Notes: a model not told the origin generated them from the sequence alone. 19,725 nucleotides of DNA from GCA-2688105 sp964499445 (GCA_964499445.1 CAZCLE010000020.1:1-19725); one strand, 5' to 3'; shown: positions 1-6,974, counted from the stretch's first letter. Numbers and translations: made by a program.

Positions 1-114
1 GGAATCCCCGGCTAGGCTTGCTAGGCAGCTCACCGAGGCTTTTCGCAGTCTTGCCGCGCCCTTCTTCGGCCCTTGATGCCAAGGCATCCACCACGTGCCT
101 TCTTCCACTTGACC
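1..114 (-). rRNA. 23S rRNA gene, 5' end (partial)
   Basis: Read on the minus strand, this begins GGTCAAGTGGAAGAAGGCAC and continues with GTGGATGCCTTGGC, the conserved 5' end of bacterial 23S rRNA. The familiar GCGAAAAGCCTCGGTGAGCTG and GCCGGGGATTCC segments follow before the window edge. Only about the first 114 nucleotides are present. The mature 5' end is placed by comparison with known 23S genes and may be off by a few bases. No 16S gene or tRNA lies upstream: the next gene is a divergent transporter. The 23S gene therefore appears to be transcribed from its own promoter, as in Dehalococcoides-type genomes where 16S and 23S-5S are unlinked. Confidence 0.95.
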
Positions 115-148
115 TGCTTCAGACTTGATATTAGTCCTCATATTCAAT

Positions 149-160
149 TGTTAAGGTGCT
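149..160 (-). promoter_or_regulatory. boxA-like antitermination element
   Basis: The minus strand reads AGCACCTTAACA followed by ATTG. It resembles the rRNA boxA consensus TGCTCTTTAACA, which recruits NusB/NusE for antitermination. It sits 35 bases before the 23S 5' end, where boxA is found in many 16S-23S spacers. The match is imperfect in the centre, so this is a candidate. Confidence 0.45.
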
Positions 161-168
161 TTAGACAC

Positions 169-203
169 AAAAAAACGGCTTGATGGTTGTTTCACCAAGC
201 CGT
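169..203 (-). terminator. Terminator-like hairpin in the 23S leader
   Basis: The arms ACGGCTTG (175-182 on the plus strand) and CAAGCCGT (196-203) form an eight-base-pair stem with a 13-base loop. On the minus strand the stem is followed directly by seven T residues (169-175). This is the full shape of an intrinsic terminator, lying inside the predicted 23S leader and upstream of a boxA-like element. It may be an attenuator overcome by rRNA antitermination, or the end of a short leader transcript. Confidence 0.65.
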
Positions 204-266
204 CCGCCTGGTTTTCAATCATCAGTTTGTTTCTTTATGTCTCAGATATCTTCATCTGTAATTGGA

Positions 267-295
267 ATGCTAGCATAAAACAAAAATTTTGTCAA
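267..295 (-). promoter_or_regulatory. Promoter of the 23S rRNA gene
   Basis: On the minus strand a perfect -35 TTGACA (290-295) is followed after exactly 17 bases by TAGCAT (267-272), a 4/6 match to the -10 consensus. The spacer is AT-rich. Transcription would start near 260, giving a leader of about 145 bases before the 23S 5' end. This is inferred from the sequence only. Confidence 0.65.
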
Positions 296-315
296 CTGGA
301 AAATGGTTACCTTTT

Positions 316-354
316 AATAACTGTTGAATAACTGTTGAATAAATAAAGTATAAT
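316..354 (+). promoter_or_regulatory. Promoter of the MFS exporter with 11-bp tandem repeat
   Basis: A perfect -10 TATAAT lies at 349-354, twenty bases before the ATG at 374. The best -35 candidate is TTGAAT at 324-329, with a long 19-base spacer. Two perfect tandem copies of AATAACTGTTG (316-326 and 327-337) cover the -35 region, and a partial third copy (AATAA) follows. An 11-base unit is one helical turn, so a repressor or activator could bind both copies on one face. The divergent 23S promoter has its -35 only about 20 bases to the left. Confidence 0.5.
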
Positions 355-373
355 AGCGGTCAAGGAAAGTCGT

Positions 374-1744
374 ATGAACACTAATATTAGTAAAAAGGCG
401 GTATTACTTGTTGTCACATTAAGCTCTTTCCTGACACCCTTTATGGGCTCTTCCATCAATATTGCCCTTCCCTCAATTGCAAAAGAATTCGCAATGGATG
501 CAGTGTTATTAAGTTGGGTGGCTACTTCATATCTTTTGGCTACGGCAGTGTTTCTTGTCCCCTTCGGAAGAATAGCCGACATACATGGCAGGAAAAGGAT
601 TTTCACTTACGGCATATTGATTTACACTGTTTCGTCTATTCTTTCGGCAATTTCAACTTCTGCCGCTATGCTCATTTCCTTCCGAATTTTACAGGGGATA
701 GGCGGCGCTATGATATTTGGCACCGGGGTAGCCATTCTAACCTCAGTATTTCCGGTTGGTGAGAGGGGTAGAGCCTTGGGAATAAATGTCGCTGCGGTTT
801 ACCTAGGGCTTTCTCTGGGGCCACTTTTTGGAGGATTCCTGACAGAGCACTTTGGGTGGAGGAGTATTTTTCTTTTAAATGTACCTCTGGGCTTAATAAT
901 TATGGCGGCTATTTTCTGGAAACTGAAAGGGGAGTGGGCTGAGGCAAGAGGCGAGAAGTTCGACCTCAGCGGTTCTATAATCTACGGCGTTGCGCTGGTA
1001 GCGATAATGTATGGTCTTTCTCTCCTACCCGCGATGTCGGGTGTATGGGCAATCACAATCGGCATCCTGGGAATATTAGCCTTCATTAGGTGGGAAATGA
1101 AGGTGGCAAGTCCTGTGTTACCTATGAATCTCTTTAAGAATAATGCCGTCTTCGCTTTTTCTAACCTGGCAGCATTAATTAACTACAGCGCAACATTTGC
1201 CGTCGCTTTTCTCTTGAGTCTTTACCTGCAGTATACAAAGGGGCTCAGCCCGCAAAATGCCGGCTTGATTTTGGTATCCATGCCCGCTATGCAGGCTATT
1301 CTTTCACCGCTTGCCGGCAGGCTTTCCGACAGAATTGAACCACGAATAATTGCCTCAATCGGGATGGGCTTGACCACTATAGGGCTCGTCCTGCTCACTT
1401 TTTTGAACCAAAATACAGCAATTGAGTTTATCTTGATTAGCTTGATTATCCTCGGTTTCGGCTTTGCCCTGTTCTCATCTCCCAACACAAACGCAATTAT
1501 GAGTTCTGTTGAAAAGAGGTCTTACGGGACAGCTTCAGCCACGCTGGCAACAATGCGGACGGTCGGGATGACGCTCAGCATGGGAATCGCCATGCTGATT
1601 TTTACCATATTCATGGGGAGGGTTGAAATTACGCCTGAGTACTATCCAGTTTTTGTGAGTAGTCTAAAGATAGCCTTTGTCATTTTTGCTACCCTTTGTT
1701 TCGGAGGCATATTTGCCTCACTTGCCAGAGGCAAGATACGATGA
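374..1744 (+). CDS. MFS drug exporter, DHA2 (EmrB/QacA) family
   Basis: A 456-residue membrane protein with the signature segments of the 14-helix drug:H+ antiporters. The loop after helix 2 reads GRIADIHGRKR (residues 65-75, motif A). Helix 5 carries the antiporter motif C, LGLSLGPLFGGFL (about 144-156). The N-terminus matches the family pattern, with FLTPFMGSSINIALPSIA in helix 1. It probably exports a toxic organic compound from the cytoplasm by proton exchange; the substrate cannot be read. The ATG is preceded by AAGGAA six bases upstream. It appears monocistronic: a strong new promoter for the riboswitch operon starts 56 bases after its stop. Length is normal for the family. Confidence 0.85.
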   Translation: MNTNISKKAVLLVVTLSSFLTPFMGSSINIALPSIAKEFAMDAVLLSWVATSYLLATAVFLVPFGRIADIHGRKRIFTYGILIYTVSSILSAISTSAAMLISFRILQGIGGAMIFGTGVAILTSVFPVGERGRALGINVAAVYLGLSLGPLFGGFLTEHFGWRSIFLLNVPLGLIIMAAIFWKLKGEWAEARGEKFDLSGSIIYGVALVAIMYGLSLLPAMSGVWAITIGILGILAFIRWEMKVASPVLPMNLFKNNAVFAFSNLAALINYSATFAVAFLLSLYLQYTKGLSPQNAGLILVSMPAMQAILSPLAGRLSDRIEPRIIASIGMGLTTIGLVLLTFLNQNTAIEFILISLIILGFGFALFSSPNTNAIMSSVEKRSYGTASATLATMRTVGMTLSMGIAMLIFTIFMGRVEITPEYYPVFVSSLKIAFVIFATLCFGGIFASLARGKIR

Positions 1745-1799
1745 AGCGGTAGGGATTGTCGCTTTATGCTGTTTAAGGTTGTAACAGGGCAAATATAAC

Positions 1800-1829
1800 T
1801 TGACATCCCTCCAACTCACCGATTATAAT
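1800..1829 (+). promoter_or_regulatory. Consensus promoter of the cobalamin-riboswitch operon
   Basis: A perfect TTGACA (1800-1805) and a perfect TATAAT (1824-1829) are separated by 18 bases. Transcription should start around 1836, some 15 bases before the riboswitch begins. This is the strongest promoter in the window. Confidence 0.8.
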
Positions 1830-1850
1830 AATCACCAATTAAATAGTCAT

Positions 1851-1988
1851 GTTCGGGGTGTCCTTGGGTGACTAAGGACTTAATTGGAGAGCAAGCCGGT
1901 GGAATTCCGGCACAGTCCCGTCCACTGTAACAGTCAGAACGCCAGCCCTAGCAGTTGACACTGCTTCCACGGTGTAAGGGGGTGGGGT
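1851..1988 (+). promoter_or_regulatory. Cobalamin (B12) riboswitch
   Basis: The conserved B12-box core is present: TTAATTGGAGA, GCCGGTGGAATTCCGGC (P5), CAGTCCCG, CACTGTAA and CAGTCAGAACGCC. Only two bases separate ACTGTAA from CAGTCAG, so this is a compact form without a P7 extension. A small downstream hairpin (arms 1958-1961 and 1972-1975) shows TTCCAC in its loop (1965-1970). This is complementary to GTGGAA (1899-1904) at the P5 loop, so the L5-L13 kissing interaction can be drawn. It leads into an intrinsic terminator, so cobalamin binding probably switches off the BtuF-like gene and the large secreted protein after it. Confidence 0.92.
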
Positions 1989-2016
1989 TCAATTTTTTTG
2001 AGCTGGTTATTGAATG

Positions 2017-2047
2017 CCCCCTGCGCACAGGAGCAGGGGGATTTTTA
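2017..2047 (+). terminator. Riboswitch expression-platform terminator
   Basis: The arms CCCCCTGC (2017-2024) and GCAGGGGG (2033-2040) form a strong GC stem with an eight-base loop, followed by ATTTTTATTT. AGGGGG at 1977-1982, just after the kissing hairpin, can pair with CCCCCT at 2017-2022. That would be a mutually exclusive antiterminator. The layout suits transcription termination when ligand is bound. Confidence 0.85.
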
Positions 2048-2073
2048 TTTGCAGAAACGTAAAGGAGGTTACA

Positions 2074-3129
2074 ATGAGGAAGCACGCTTTAGCCCTTTTG
2101 ACTTTGTTAGTGATAGCCGGGTTACTTTTGTCTGTAGCCTGTGCTACTCCGACTCCCCCCAGTGAAGTCACGCCAATACCACCTGCTGAAGAAAAACCAC
2201 CAGAGGAAGTCGAACCTCCGCCACCACCTGAAGAAAAGCCGGCAGAGCCGGCAGAGGTCGTTGAGCCGGAGCCAGAGGAATTACCCAGCTTCCCTTTGAC
2301 CATCACTGACGACCTGGGCAGGGAGGTAGTGATTGAAAAGTTACCACAGCGGATTATTTCCCTCGCCCCCAGCAATACTGAGATTCTTTTTGCACTGGGT
2401 TTAGAAGACAGTATAGTTGGCGTCACTCAGTATTGCAGCTACCCTGAGGCAGCCAAGAGCAAACCGAGGGTGGCTGGCTACTCCACCCCTGACATAGAAA
2501 AGGTAATCTATATGCAGCCAGATCTGATACTGGCTGCATCAATCCACGAAAAAACTGTCCTCCCAGCTCTGGAGAATGCGGGGCTGACCGTCATCGCCAT
2601 GTCGGCAATATCCCTGGATAATGTGCTAGAGGATATTACCCTGGTGGGGCATATTACAGGAAAGAGTAAAACCGCCGCTCAGCTAGTTGACGGCTTAAGG
2701 GCTAGAATCGAAGCGGTAACCGCAAAAACGGAGAGTTTAACTCCGGAGGAACAACGTAAGGTTCTGTATGTCTGTTGGTATGACCCGATAACGACTATGG
2801 GTTCGGAGACCTTCATTGATGATTTAATTCAAAAAGCTGGCGGAGTAAACATCTTTGCCGAAGAGTTTAAGAAAACCCGTGTTGTGTCACTAGAGGAAAT
2901 TATGGGCAGAAATCCTCAGGTAATCGTGGTGAGCGGCATGGGTGTAGCCGCTACTCGGACATATAACTCGATAAAGACAGAACCAAGATTGAGCGGCGTG
3001 GACGCAATAGTCGAGGGACATATTTACGAAATAGACGGAAACCTGATAGAACGTCCTGGACCCAGAATAGTAGACGGTTTAGAGCTGGTAGCCAAGTTCA
3101 TTTATCCGGAGATATTCGGCACACCTTAA
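2074..3129 (+). CDS. BtuF-like cobalamin (metal-chelate) binding lipoprotein
   Basis: A 351-residue ABC-transporter substrate-binding protein. The N-terminus is a lipoprotein signal with lipobox LSVAC (Cys23), followed by a Pro/Glu-rich linker to about residue 73 and then a Peripla_BP_2 fold. Family segments include PQRIISLAPSNTEILFALGL, an IEKVIYMQPDLIL stretch and the end motif ERPGPRIVDGLELVAKF. The start is the ATG at 2074 after AAAGGAGG. An in-frame ATG at 2014 lies inside the riboswitch terminator stem and is rejected. The cobalamin riboswitch points to corrinoid as ligand; a siderophore or haem binder would look similar. No BtuC or BtuD gene is adjacent, so the permease must be elsewhere. 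The next gene follows after 77 bases without a terminator. Confidence 0.85.
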   Translation: MRKHALALLTLLVIAGLLLSVACATPTPPSEVTPIPPAEEKPPEEVEPPPPPEEKPAEPAEVVEPEPEELPSFPLTITDDLGREVVIEKLPQRIISLAPSNTEILFALGLEDSIVGVTQYCSYPEAAKSKPRVAGYSTPDIEKVIYMQPDLILAASIHEKTVLPALENAGLTVIAMSAISLDNVLEDITLVGHITGKSKTAAQLVDGLRARIEAVTAKTESLTPEEQRKVLYVCWYDPITTMGSETFIDDLIQKAGGVNIFAEEFKKTRVVSLEEIMGRNPQVIVVSGMGVAATRTYNSIKTEPRLSGVDAIVEGHIYEIDGNLIERPGPRIVDGLELVAKFIYPEIFGTP

Positions 3130-3206
3130 GCCGGGTTCTAAGGGGAATGTTCAAAGGTGGCTGAATTTCCCAGGGAAAACTCATCTTTACACGGGAGGAA
3201 GTTATT

Positions 3207-6200
3207 TTGAAGCTAACAACCTGGAGACAGTTGTTAATGATGTTGTTAATGATTATGCTGCTATTTAGTTCTTTCCTTATGCTTGAAGCCAGACCTGCCA
3301 TAGCCGATGACACTGCTTTTCAATGGCAGCGAGTAACTACGCCTGAAGACGGTGCTAACGGCGACTGGATCATTGCTGCCGGCACCGAGGTCAACCGCAT
3401 CGCCATCGGTTCTGATGGCACGACCATCTATGCTCTCGATAGCGCCACACCTTTGCTCTTCAAGTCCGATGACGGTGGCTATACCTGGACTGACATCACC
3501 GGTCGCTTACCTGCGTTTATCTCCCTTGATGACCTGGCAGTGTCGCCTGATGACCCTAATTTTCTAGCCGTAGTCGATACCACCACCCCAGAGGTTTTCT
3601 TCTCCACTGATAGTGGTATGAGCTTTACCCCGGCTGGTGTTGCCGGACTGACGATTGCCGGTACTATTCAAGATGTGGCCGTCTCTAGCTCCAATAGCGC
3701 CGGTGGGGGAATAACCAGGGAAATAATGTTCGGCACCTCAAACGGAGCTGGTGGCGGACAGGTGTGGGTGATGTCTGTGGGACCACAATTTCACAGCTGG
3801 ACTAACGTAAGCACCGGGGCTTCAGGCTGGGCAGCCGCTGATGTCTTTGCTTTAGCTTACTCACCCAATTACAATGCCGACGGGGTGCTATTAACCATAA
3901 CATCCGACAATGTGACTGCTCCGAGTGACATTGGCAATCCGGGGACAACCTGGCTTTACATTGGCAAAATGGATGTTGGAGCGTACCAGGTAACCTGGAA
4001 TTCTCCGCTTTTCTCTGGTTACCCGGTGGCTATCGCCGAAGCTGGTGAAGATTCACCGGGGACGCCGCTTACTTATGCCGCCCTGGCTTTGCCTGCAGAC
4101 TACTATGGTGCTGATATCTCACTGCGCCGTGTTTACGCCTCCTGGTCTGACAGAGTTGGCAGCAATACCAACGATGATGTTTATCGACTGGATGATACCG
4201 CTATGGTGCGTCTTAATGCCGGTGATGGCTCCGAATTTGTCAGTACAAGCCTAGCCTATCATGGTACACAAGACCAGGGTAAGTTGCTCGCTGGAAGACG
4301 AAACAGCACTTGGGCAGTGCCTATGGCACCCTGCGTCCAAGTGCGTAGCAGCTTTGACCCACAGACAAAGCTCCCTAACTGGCGAGACAGTGTTAAGGCA
4401 CCTACGGGGGAAAATGAGGCTCAGGTAGCTTGGTCTACTGACGGCGAGGTAGCCTTTTGTGGCACCAGCACTATCGGTGGTGCGGCTAATGATGAGAGTG
4501 CCTTCTCCCGAAGTACTGATTATGGACTCAGCTGGAACCAGACGGGGCTTATTGATACCGTCATTACCACTATCAATGGTCTTGAGGCAGTACCAGACGG
4601 CGGCACTTTGTTTATGACCACGGTTAATACTGGTGCCGCCAATGCCGATAGCCTATGGCGGTCAACCTCCAACCCGCTGGGTAAGAGGTGGGAGCGAATG
4701 TTAGCTCGCTCCAGTACCGGCACTGGTGACAATCCTCTGGTCAGGATTGACCCGGGTTACGCTGATACCAAAGCGGTATGGTATGTCAATACCGACCCGA
4801 CAACGGCATCCCAGGAACTACTCTGGTCAAAGGATGGTGGTAATTCTTATAGGTCCTGTTCCCCTAATATAGTTTTAGTTGACCTTGCTGTTGAGGATGA
4901 GGAAACAGTCTATGGCATTGATGCTGCCGGCTATGTCAGCAAGGGTGCCAAGGGAGGTTGGACATGGGAAGCACCAACAAATACCCATCTTGGCAATGGC
5001 TACGCAATAACCTGTGCTTATACTACCACTACTCCGGATAACTACAAGGGCACGGTGTTAGTGGGTGGTCAGGGTACTGGTGACTTTGATGTAGCCTATT
5101 CCACCGACAGTGGTGCTACTTTCACCCCGATTGAAAAACTACTTCCCACTCGCGACAACACCCTGGTAGTTGCCAGCTCCAGCTATAAGAGTGGCGGTAA
5201 CATCCTGGCAATCAACTCGGGCGGAATGTATTGCTGGGGGGTCTTCTCGGGGGATGAGGAGTGGGATACGTGGAAGGGTGGCTCAAGCTCGCCCAGCTCC
5301 GTCACTGGATTACAAATATCCAGAAAATCTGGCTACTACTTCTCCTCGCCAACCACCCCGTATCTAAGGTGGGGTGCAGCCAGCGCCGGCTTGGACGCCA
5401 ACGTTAGTCTGGGGAACCAACCCACCAAGAGACTCTCCGTTTCCGGGGGAATGGAACTCAATGAACCGGTTAGCTTATGGGTTATCGACCAGCGTGCCTA
5501 TAACCCACCCCAAGGCGGTATCTGGTCTTGTGAAGACACCTTATCCTGGCTCGGCCCCACACCCACTTCCCCAATAAGTGGCGCTCTTGTGGACTATGAC
5601 CCGGTATCAGGACGGGCTAGTCAGGTAGATATCTCCTGGAAATCAAGGTCTCTTTCTGCAGGTTATGAAATTAAGATAGCTATGGATAAAGATTTTTATG
5701 CAGTTATGGCTGATATTGGTGGTGGCTTGTTCGGTCCATTTTACTACCCGCCAGCCCCGGAGTCACCAGCTTTACTTATACCTCCTGGCGGTGGTACCGT
5801 CGTTGACAGTCAGGGTAGTACGTGGACAGTTCCCCCCTTCACTGCTGGTAAAACTTACTATTGGAGGGTGAGAGTCCGAGACGTTGTTACCGGCGACCGT
5901 ATCAAGAGTCCCTGGTCATGGATAGAGAGCTTCACCGTGAAGCCAGGTGTGCCAGTGAGGGCACTCTACCCCGGGCCAGTCCTCTCTAGCCCGATAAACG
6001 GGGCTGATAACATACCACCTCAGCCTGCTTTTTGCTGGTCAGGTGCGGCCGATGCTACTGAATACGAGTTCATTCTATCCGGAGATGCGTCTATGAGTGA
6101 CGTGGTAATAAAGGCAACAGTTCCCACCTCAGCTTACGCATGTGAAAAGGAACTTGAGTTGGGCAAAACCTATTTCTGGCAGGTCAGAGCCAGCAAACCT

Positions 6201-6248
6201 GTCCCAGGCGAGTGGAGTGTTATAGGCATTTTCACAGTGGCTAAGTAG
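3207..6248 (+). CDS. Secreted Asp-box (BNR) beta-propeller protein with C-terminal Fn3-like domains
   Basis: A 1013-residue exported protein of unknown function. It starts with TTG at 3207, eight bases after GGGAGGA. Residues 1 to about 33 form a signal peptide with an LLMMLLMIMLLF core. Several Asp-box signatures follow, such as KSDDGGYTW (86-94), then later FSTDSGMSF, STDYGLSW, SKDGGNSY and YSTDSGATF, as in sortilin- or sialidase-type propellers. The last 200 or so residues carry two Fn3-like or carbohydrate-binding-like modules with TYYWRVRVRD and KTYFWQVRAS strands. No C-terminal anchor is visible. It lies downstream of the BtuF-like gene with no terminator between, so it should share B12 control. 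It is a paralogue of the protein at 16025. The sequence does not give a ligand or enzyme activity. Confidence 0.8.
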   Translation: MKLTTWRQLLMMLLMIMLLFSSFLMLEARPAIADDTAFQWQRVTTPEDGANGDWIIAAGTEVNRIAIGSDGTTIYALDSATPLLFKSDDGGYTWTDITGRLPAFISLDDLAVSPDDPNFLAVVDTTTPEVFFSTDSGMSFTPAGVAGLTIAGTIQDVAVSSSNSAGGGITREIMFGTSNGAGGGQVWVMSVGPQFHSWTNVSTGASGWAAADVFALAYSPNYNADGVLLTITSDNVTAPSDIGNPGTTWLYIGKMDVGAYQVTWNSPLFSGYPVAIAEAGEDSPGTPLTYAALALPADYYGADISLRRVYASWSDRVGSNTNDDVYRLDDTAMVRLNAGDGSEFVSTSLAYHGTQDQGKLLAGRRNSTWAVPMAPCVQVRSSFDPQTKLPNWRDSVKAPTGENEAQVAWSTDGEVAFCGTSTIGGAANDESAFSRSTDYGLSWNQTGLIDTVITTINGLEAVPDGGTLFMTTVNTGAANADSLWRSTSNPLGKRWERMLARSSTGTGDNPLVRIDPGYADTKAVWYVNTDPTTASQELLWSKDGGNSYRSCSPNIVLVDLAVEDEETVYGIDAAGYVSKGAKGGWTWEAPTNTHLGNGYAITCAYTTTTPDNYKGTVLVGGQGTGDFDVAYSTDSGATFTPIEKLLPTRDNTLVVASSSYKSGGNILAINSGGMYCWGVFSGDEEWDTWKGGSSSPSSVTGLQISRKSGYYFSSPTTPYLRWGAASAGLDANVSLGNQPTKRLSVSGGMELNEPVSLWVIDQRAYNPPQGGIWSCEDTLSWLGPTPTSPISGALVDYDPVSGRASQVDISWKSRSLSAGYEIKIAMDKDFYAVMADIGGGLFGPFYYPPAPESPALLIPPGGGTVVDSQGSTWTVPPFTAGKTYYWRVRVRDVVTGDRIKSPWSWIESFTVKPGVPVRALYPGPVLSSPINGADNIPPQPAFCWSGAADATEYEFILSGDASMSDVVIKATVPTSAYACEKELELGKTYFWQVRASKPVPGEWSVIGIFTVAK

Positions 6249-6251
6249 GAA

Positions 6252-6365
6252 GTCTCTTAATTCCTGCGCCACTGAAGTACCCCCGGATAGGTGTCGGCAC
6301 ACGAGGTCGAACCGCTGTCCCGTGGTAATGAACACCCTGCCGAACTTCTCCGCAGCCTCCTTTTA
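6252..6365 (-). pseudogene. Possible minus-strand gene remnant
   Basis: Between the end of the Asp-box gene and the next promoter, the minus strand has an open frame with protein-like composition (KEAAEKFGRVFITTGQRFDL, then RHLSGGTSVAQELRDFLL). It is bounded by an in-frame stop near 6366 and runs without a natural end into the antisense of the neighbouring gene. The ITTGQR pattern resembles ferredoxin-like halves of nitrite/sulfite reductases, but the match is from memory and short. No good start or ribosome site is present. It could be a decayed fragment or chance. Confidence 0.25.
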
Positions 6366-6373
6366 ATGCTCGT

Positions 6374-6402
6374 TTGACAGTCTCCTTTCTGTATTGTAAA
6401 CT
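6374..6402 (+). promoter_or_regulatory. Promoter of the redox/radical-SAM operon
   Basis: A perfect TTGACA (6374-6379) is followed after 17 bases by TAAACT (6397-6402), which matches the -10 consensus at four positions. Transcription would start near 6409 and leave a leader of about 158 bases before the first ATG. The 318 bases between 6249 and 6566 otherwise hold only the possible remnant and the leader structures listed here. Confidence 0.5.
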
Positions 6403-6445
6403 TATAGGTAGCTGAATTGGGCAACAATAGATATTATAGAGTTAC

Positions 6446-6472
6446 GGTCACGGGGAGCGGTATTCTGTGACC
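6446..6472 (+). promoter_or_regulatory. Leader hairpin of the redox/radical-SAM operon
   Basis: GGTCAC (6446-6451) and GTGACC (6467-6472) are perfect inverted arms around a 15-base interior. It lies between the predicted start of transcription and a terminator-like hairpin. It may be the first stem of a leader RNA or a palindromic operator. I do not recognise a known riboswitch class. Confidence 0.35.
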
Positions 6473-6481
6473 ATTCTTCTG

Positions 6482-6538
6482 AATGCCATAACTAGCTGGG
6501 AAGGTCTTATTGCCGGCAAGTGTGGCATTTATTTTTTA
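6482..6538 (+). terminator. Terminator-like hairpin (attenuator candidate) in the leader
   Basis: The outer arms AATGCCA (6482-6488) and TGGCATT (6523-6529) enclose an inner stem GCTGG (6495-6499) with CCGGC (6513-6517). The structure runs directly into TTTATTTTTT. It sits 17 bases before the GGAGG ribosome site of the first reading frame. It has the shape of an intrinsic terminator inside a leader, so the operon may be controlled by attenuation. The signal is unknown. Confidence 0.5.
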
Positions 6539-6566
6539 CCCTTCCCATTCTTTCCGGAGGAACGTA

Positions 6567-6701
6567 ATGACGATACCGGATGCTCAGCAGGCTGCCAGCC
6601 ATAAAACAGAGGCGGTACTGGTTGTAGCTGAGTCTGGATACTACGTCTATTTAGTAGAACAATCTCCGGCTATTGGTGGGGAAGGGGATTACAAAATATA
6701 A
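6567..6701 (+). pseudogene. HdrA-like relic (internally deleted N-terminus), 44 codons
   Basis: The frame opens with ATG at 6567 after a strong CCGGAGGAA site and encodes 44 residues. EAVLVV followed by AESGYYVYLVEQSPAIGG matches two parts of the HdrA flavin-binding N-terminus. In intact proteins these are separated by the glycine-rich GGGIAGxQASLDL segment; here about 13 residues are missing in frame. After GG the similarity ends and a stop follows within six codons. It cannot bind FAD and is almost certainly not an enzyme. Its translation signals are intact and a new ribosome site (AAGGAGG) follows at once, so it may now act as a leader peptide. HdrA identity is from memory of the family. 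Confidence 0.55.
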
Positions 6702-6713
6702 GGAGGTATTGAT

Positions 6714-6974
6714 GTGACTTGGGAAGAGATAAAGCTGCAGGTGGACGAGAAGGGGAAGCAGCTACTGGAGGAGAGGCATATATCAGAGGACGAGGTGAAA
6801 CAGGTAATCCACCGTGCCGAGACTGAGGGGGAGAAACTCTACCTGCCGGATGAAAACAGGTATCTGGCTAAATTGCGGATAGGGACAGCAACTTTTTATG
6901 TGGAGTATGCCATGGAAAATGGGAACTACATAGTCCGCTCGGCATATGTCCATAAGGCTGAGATAAAGGGGTGA
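6714..6974 (+). CDS. Small protein associated with the dicluster oxidoreductase
   Basis: An 86-residue cytoplasmic protein without cysteines. GTG at 6714 is chosen because AAGGAGG lies about seven bases upstream; the overlapping ATG at 6712 is followed at once by a stop. The N-terminal half is helical and charged (EERHISEDEVKQVIHRAE). The second half has the pattern LPDENRYLAKLRIGTATFYVEY, which suggests a small alpha/beta fold. I recall similar ATFYVEY or VTYWVEY segments beside or fused to GltD/HdrD-like oxidoreductases in other anaerobes, but cannot verify this. It touches the next gene at the GTGA overlap or with a gap of five bases, which suggests translational coupling. Function unknown; probably a structural or assembly partner of the redox proteins. 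Confidence 0.7.
   Translation: MTWEEIKLQVDEKGKQLLEERHISEDEVKQVIHRAETEGEKLYLPDENRYLAKLRIGTATFYVEYAMENGNYIVRSAYVHKAEIKG

Noticed and set aside
1744..1766. Weak hairpin AAGCG/CGCTT after the DHA2 exporter as a terminator
   Set aside because: The stem has only five pairs and the T run only three bases; too weak to call.
2014..2073. Upstream in-frame ATG at 2014 as start of the BtuF-like gene
   Set aside because: It lies inside the riboswitch terminator stem and has no ribosome site, whereas ATG 2074 has AAAGGAGG and begins a perfect lipoprotein signal.
2007..2426. Minus-strand reading frame of 139 codons rich in Gly and Ser
   Set aside because: It is the antisense of the Pro/Glu-rich linker of the lipoprotein; the low-complexity composition explains the open frame.
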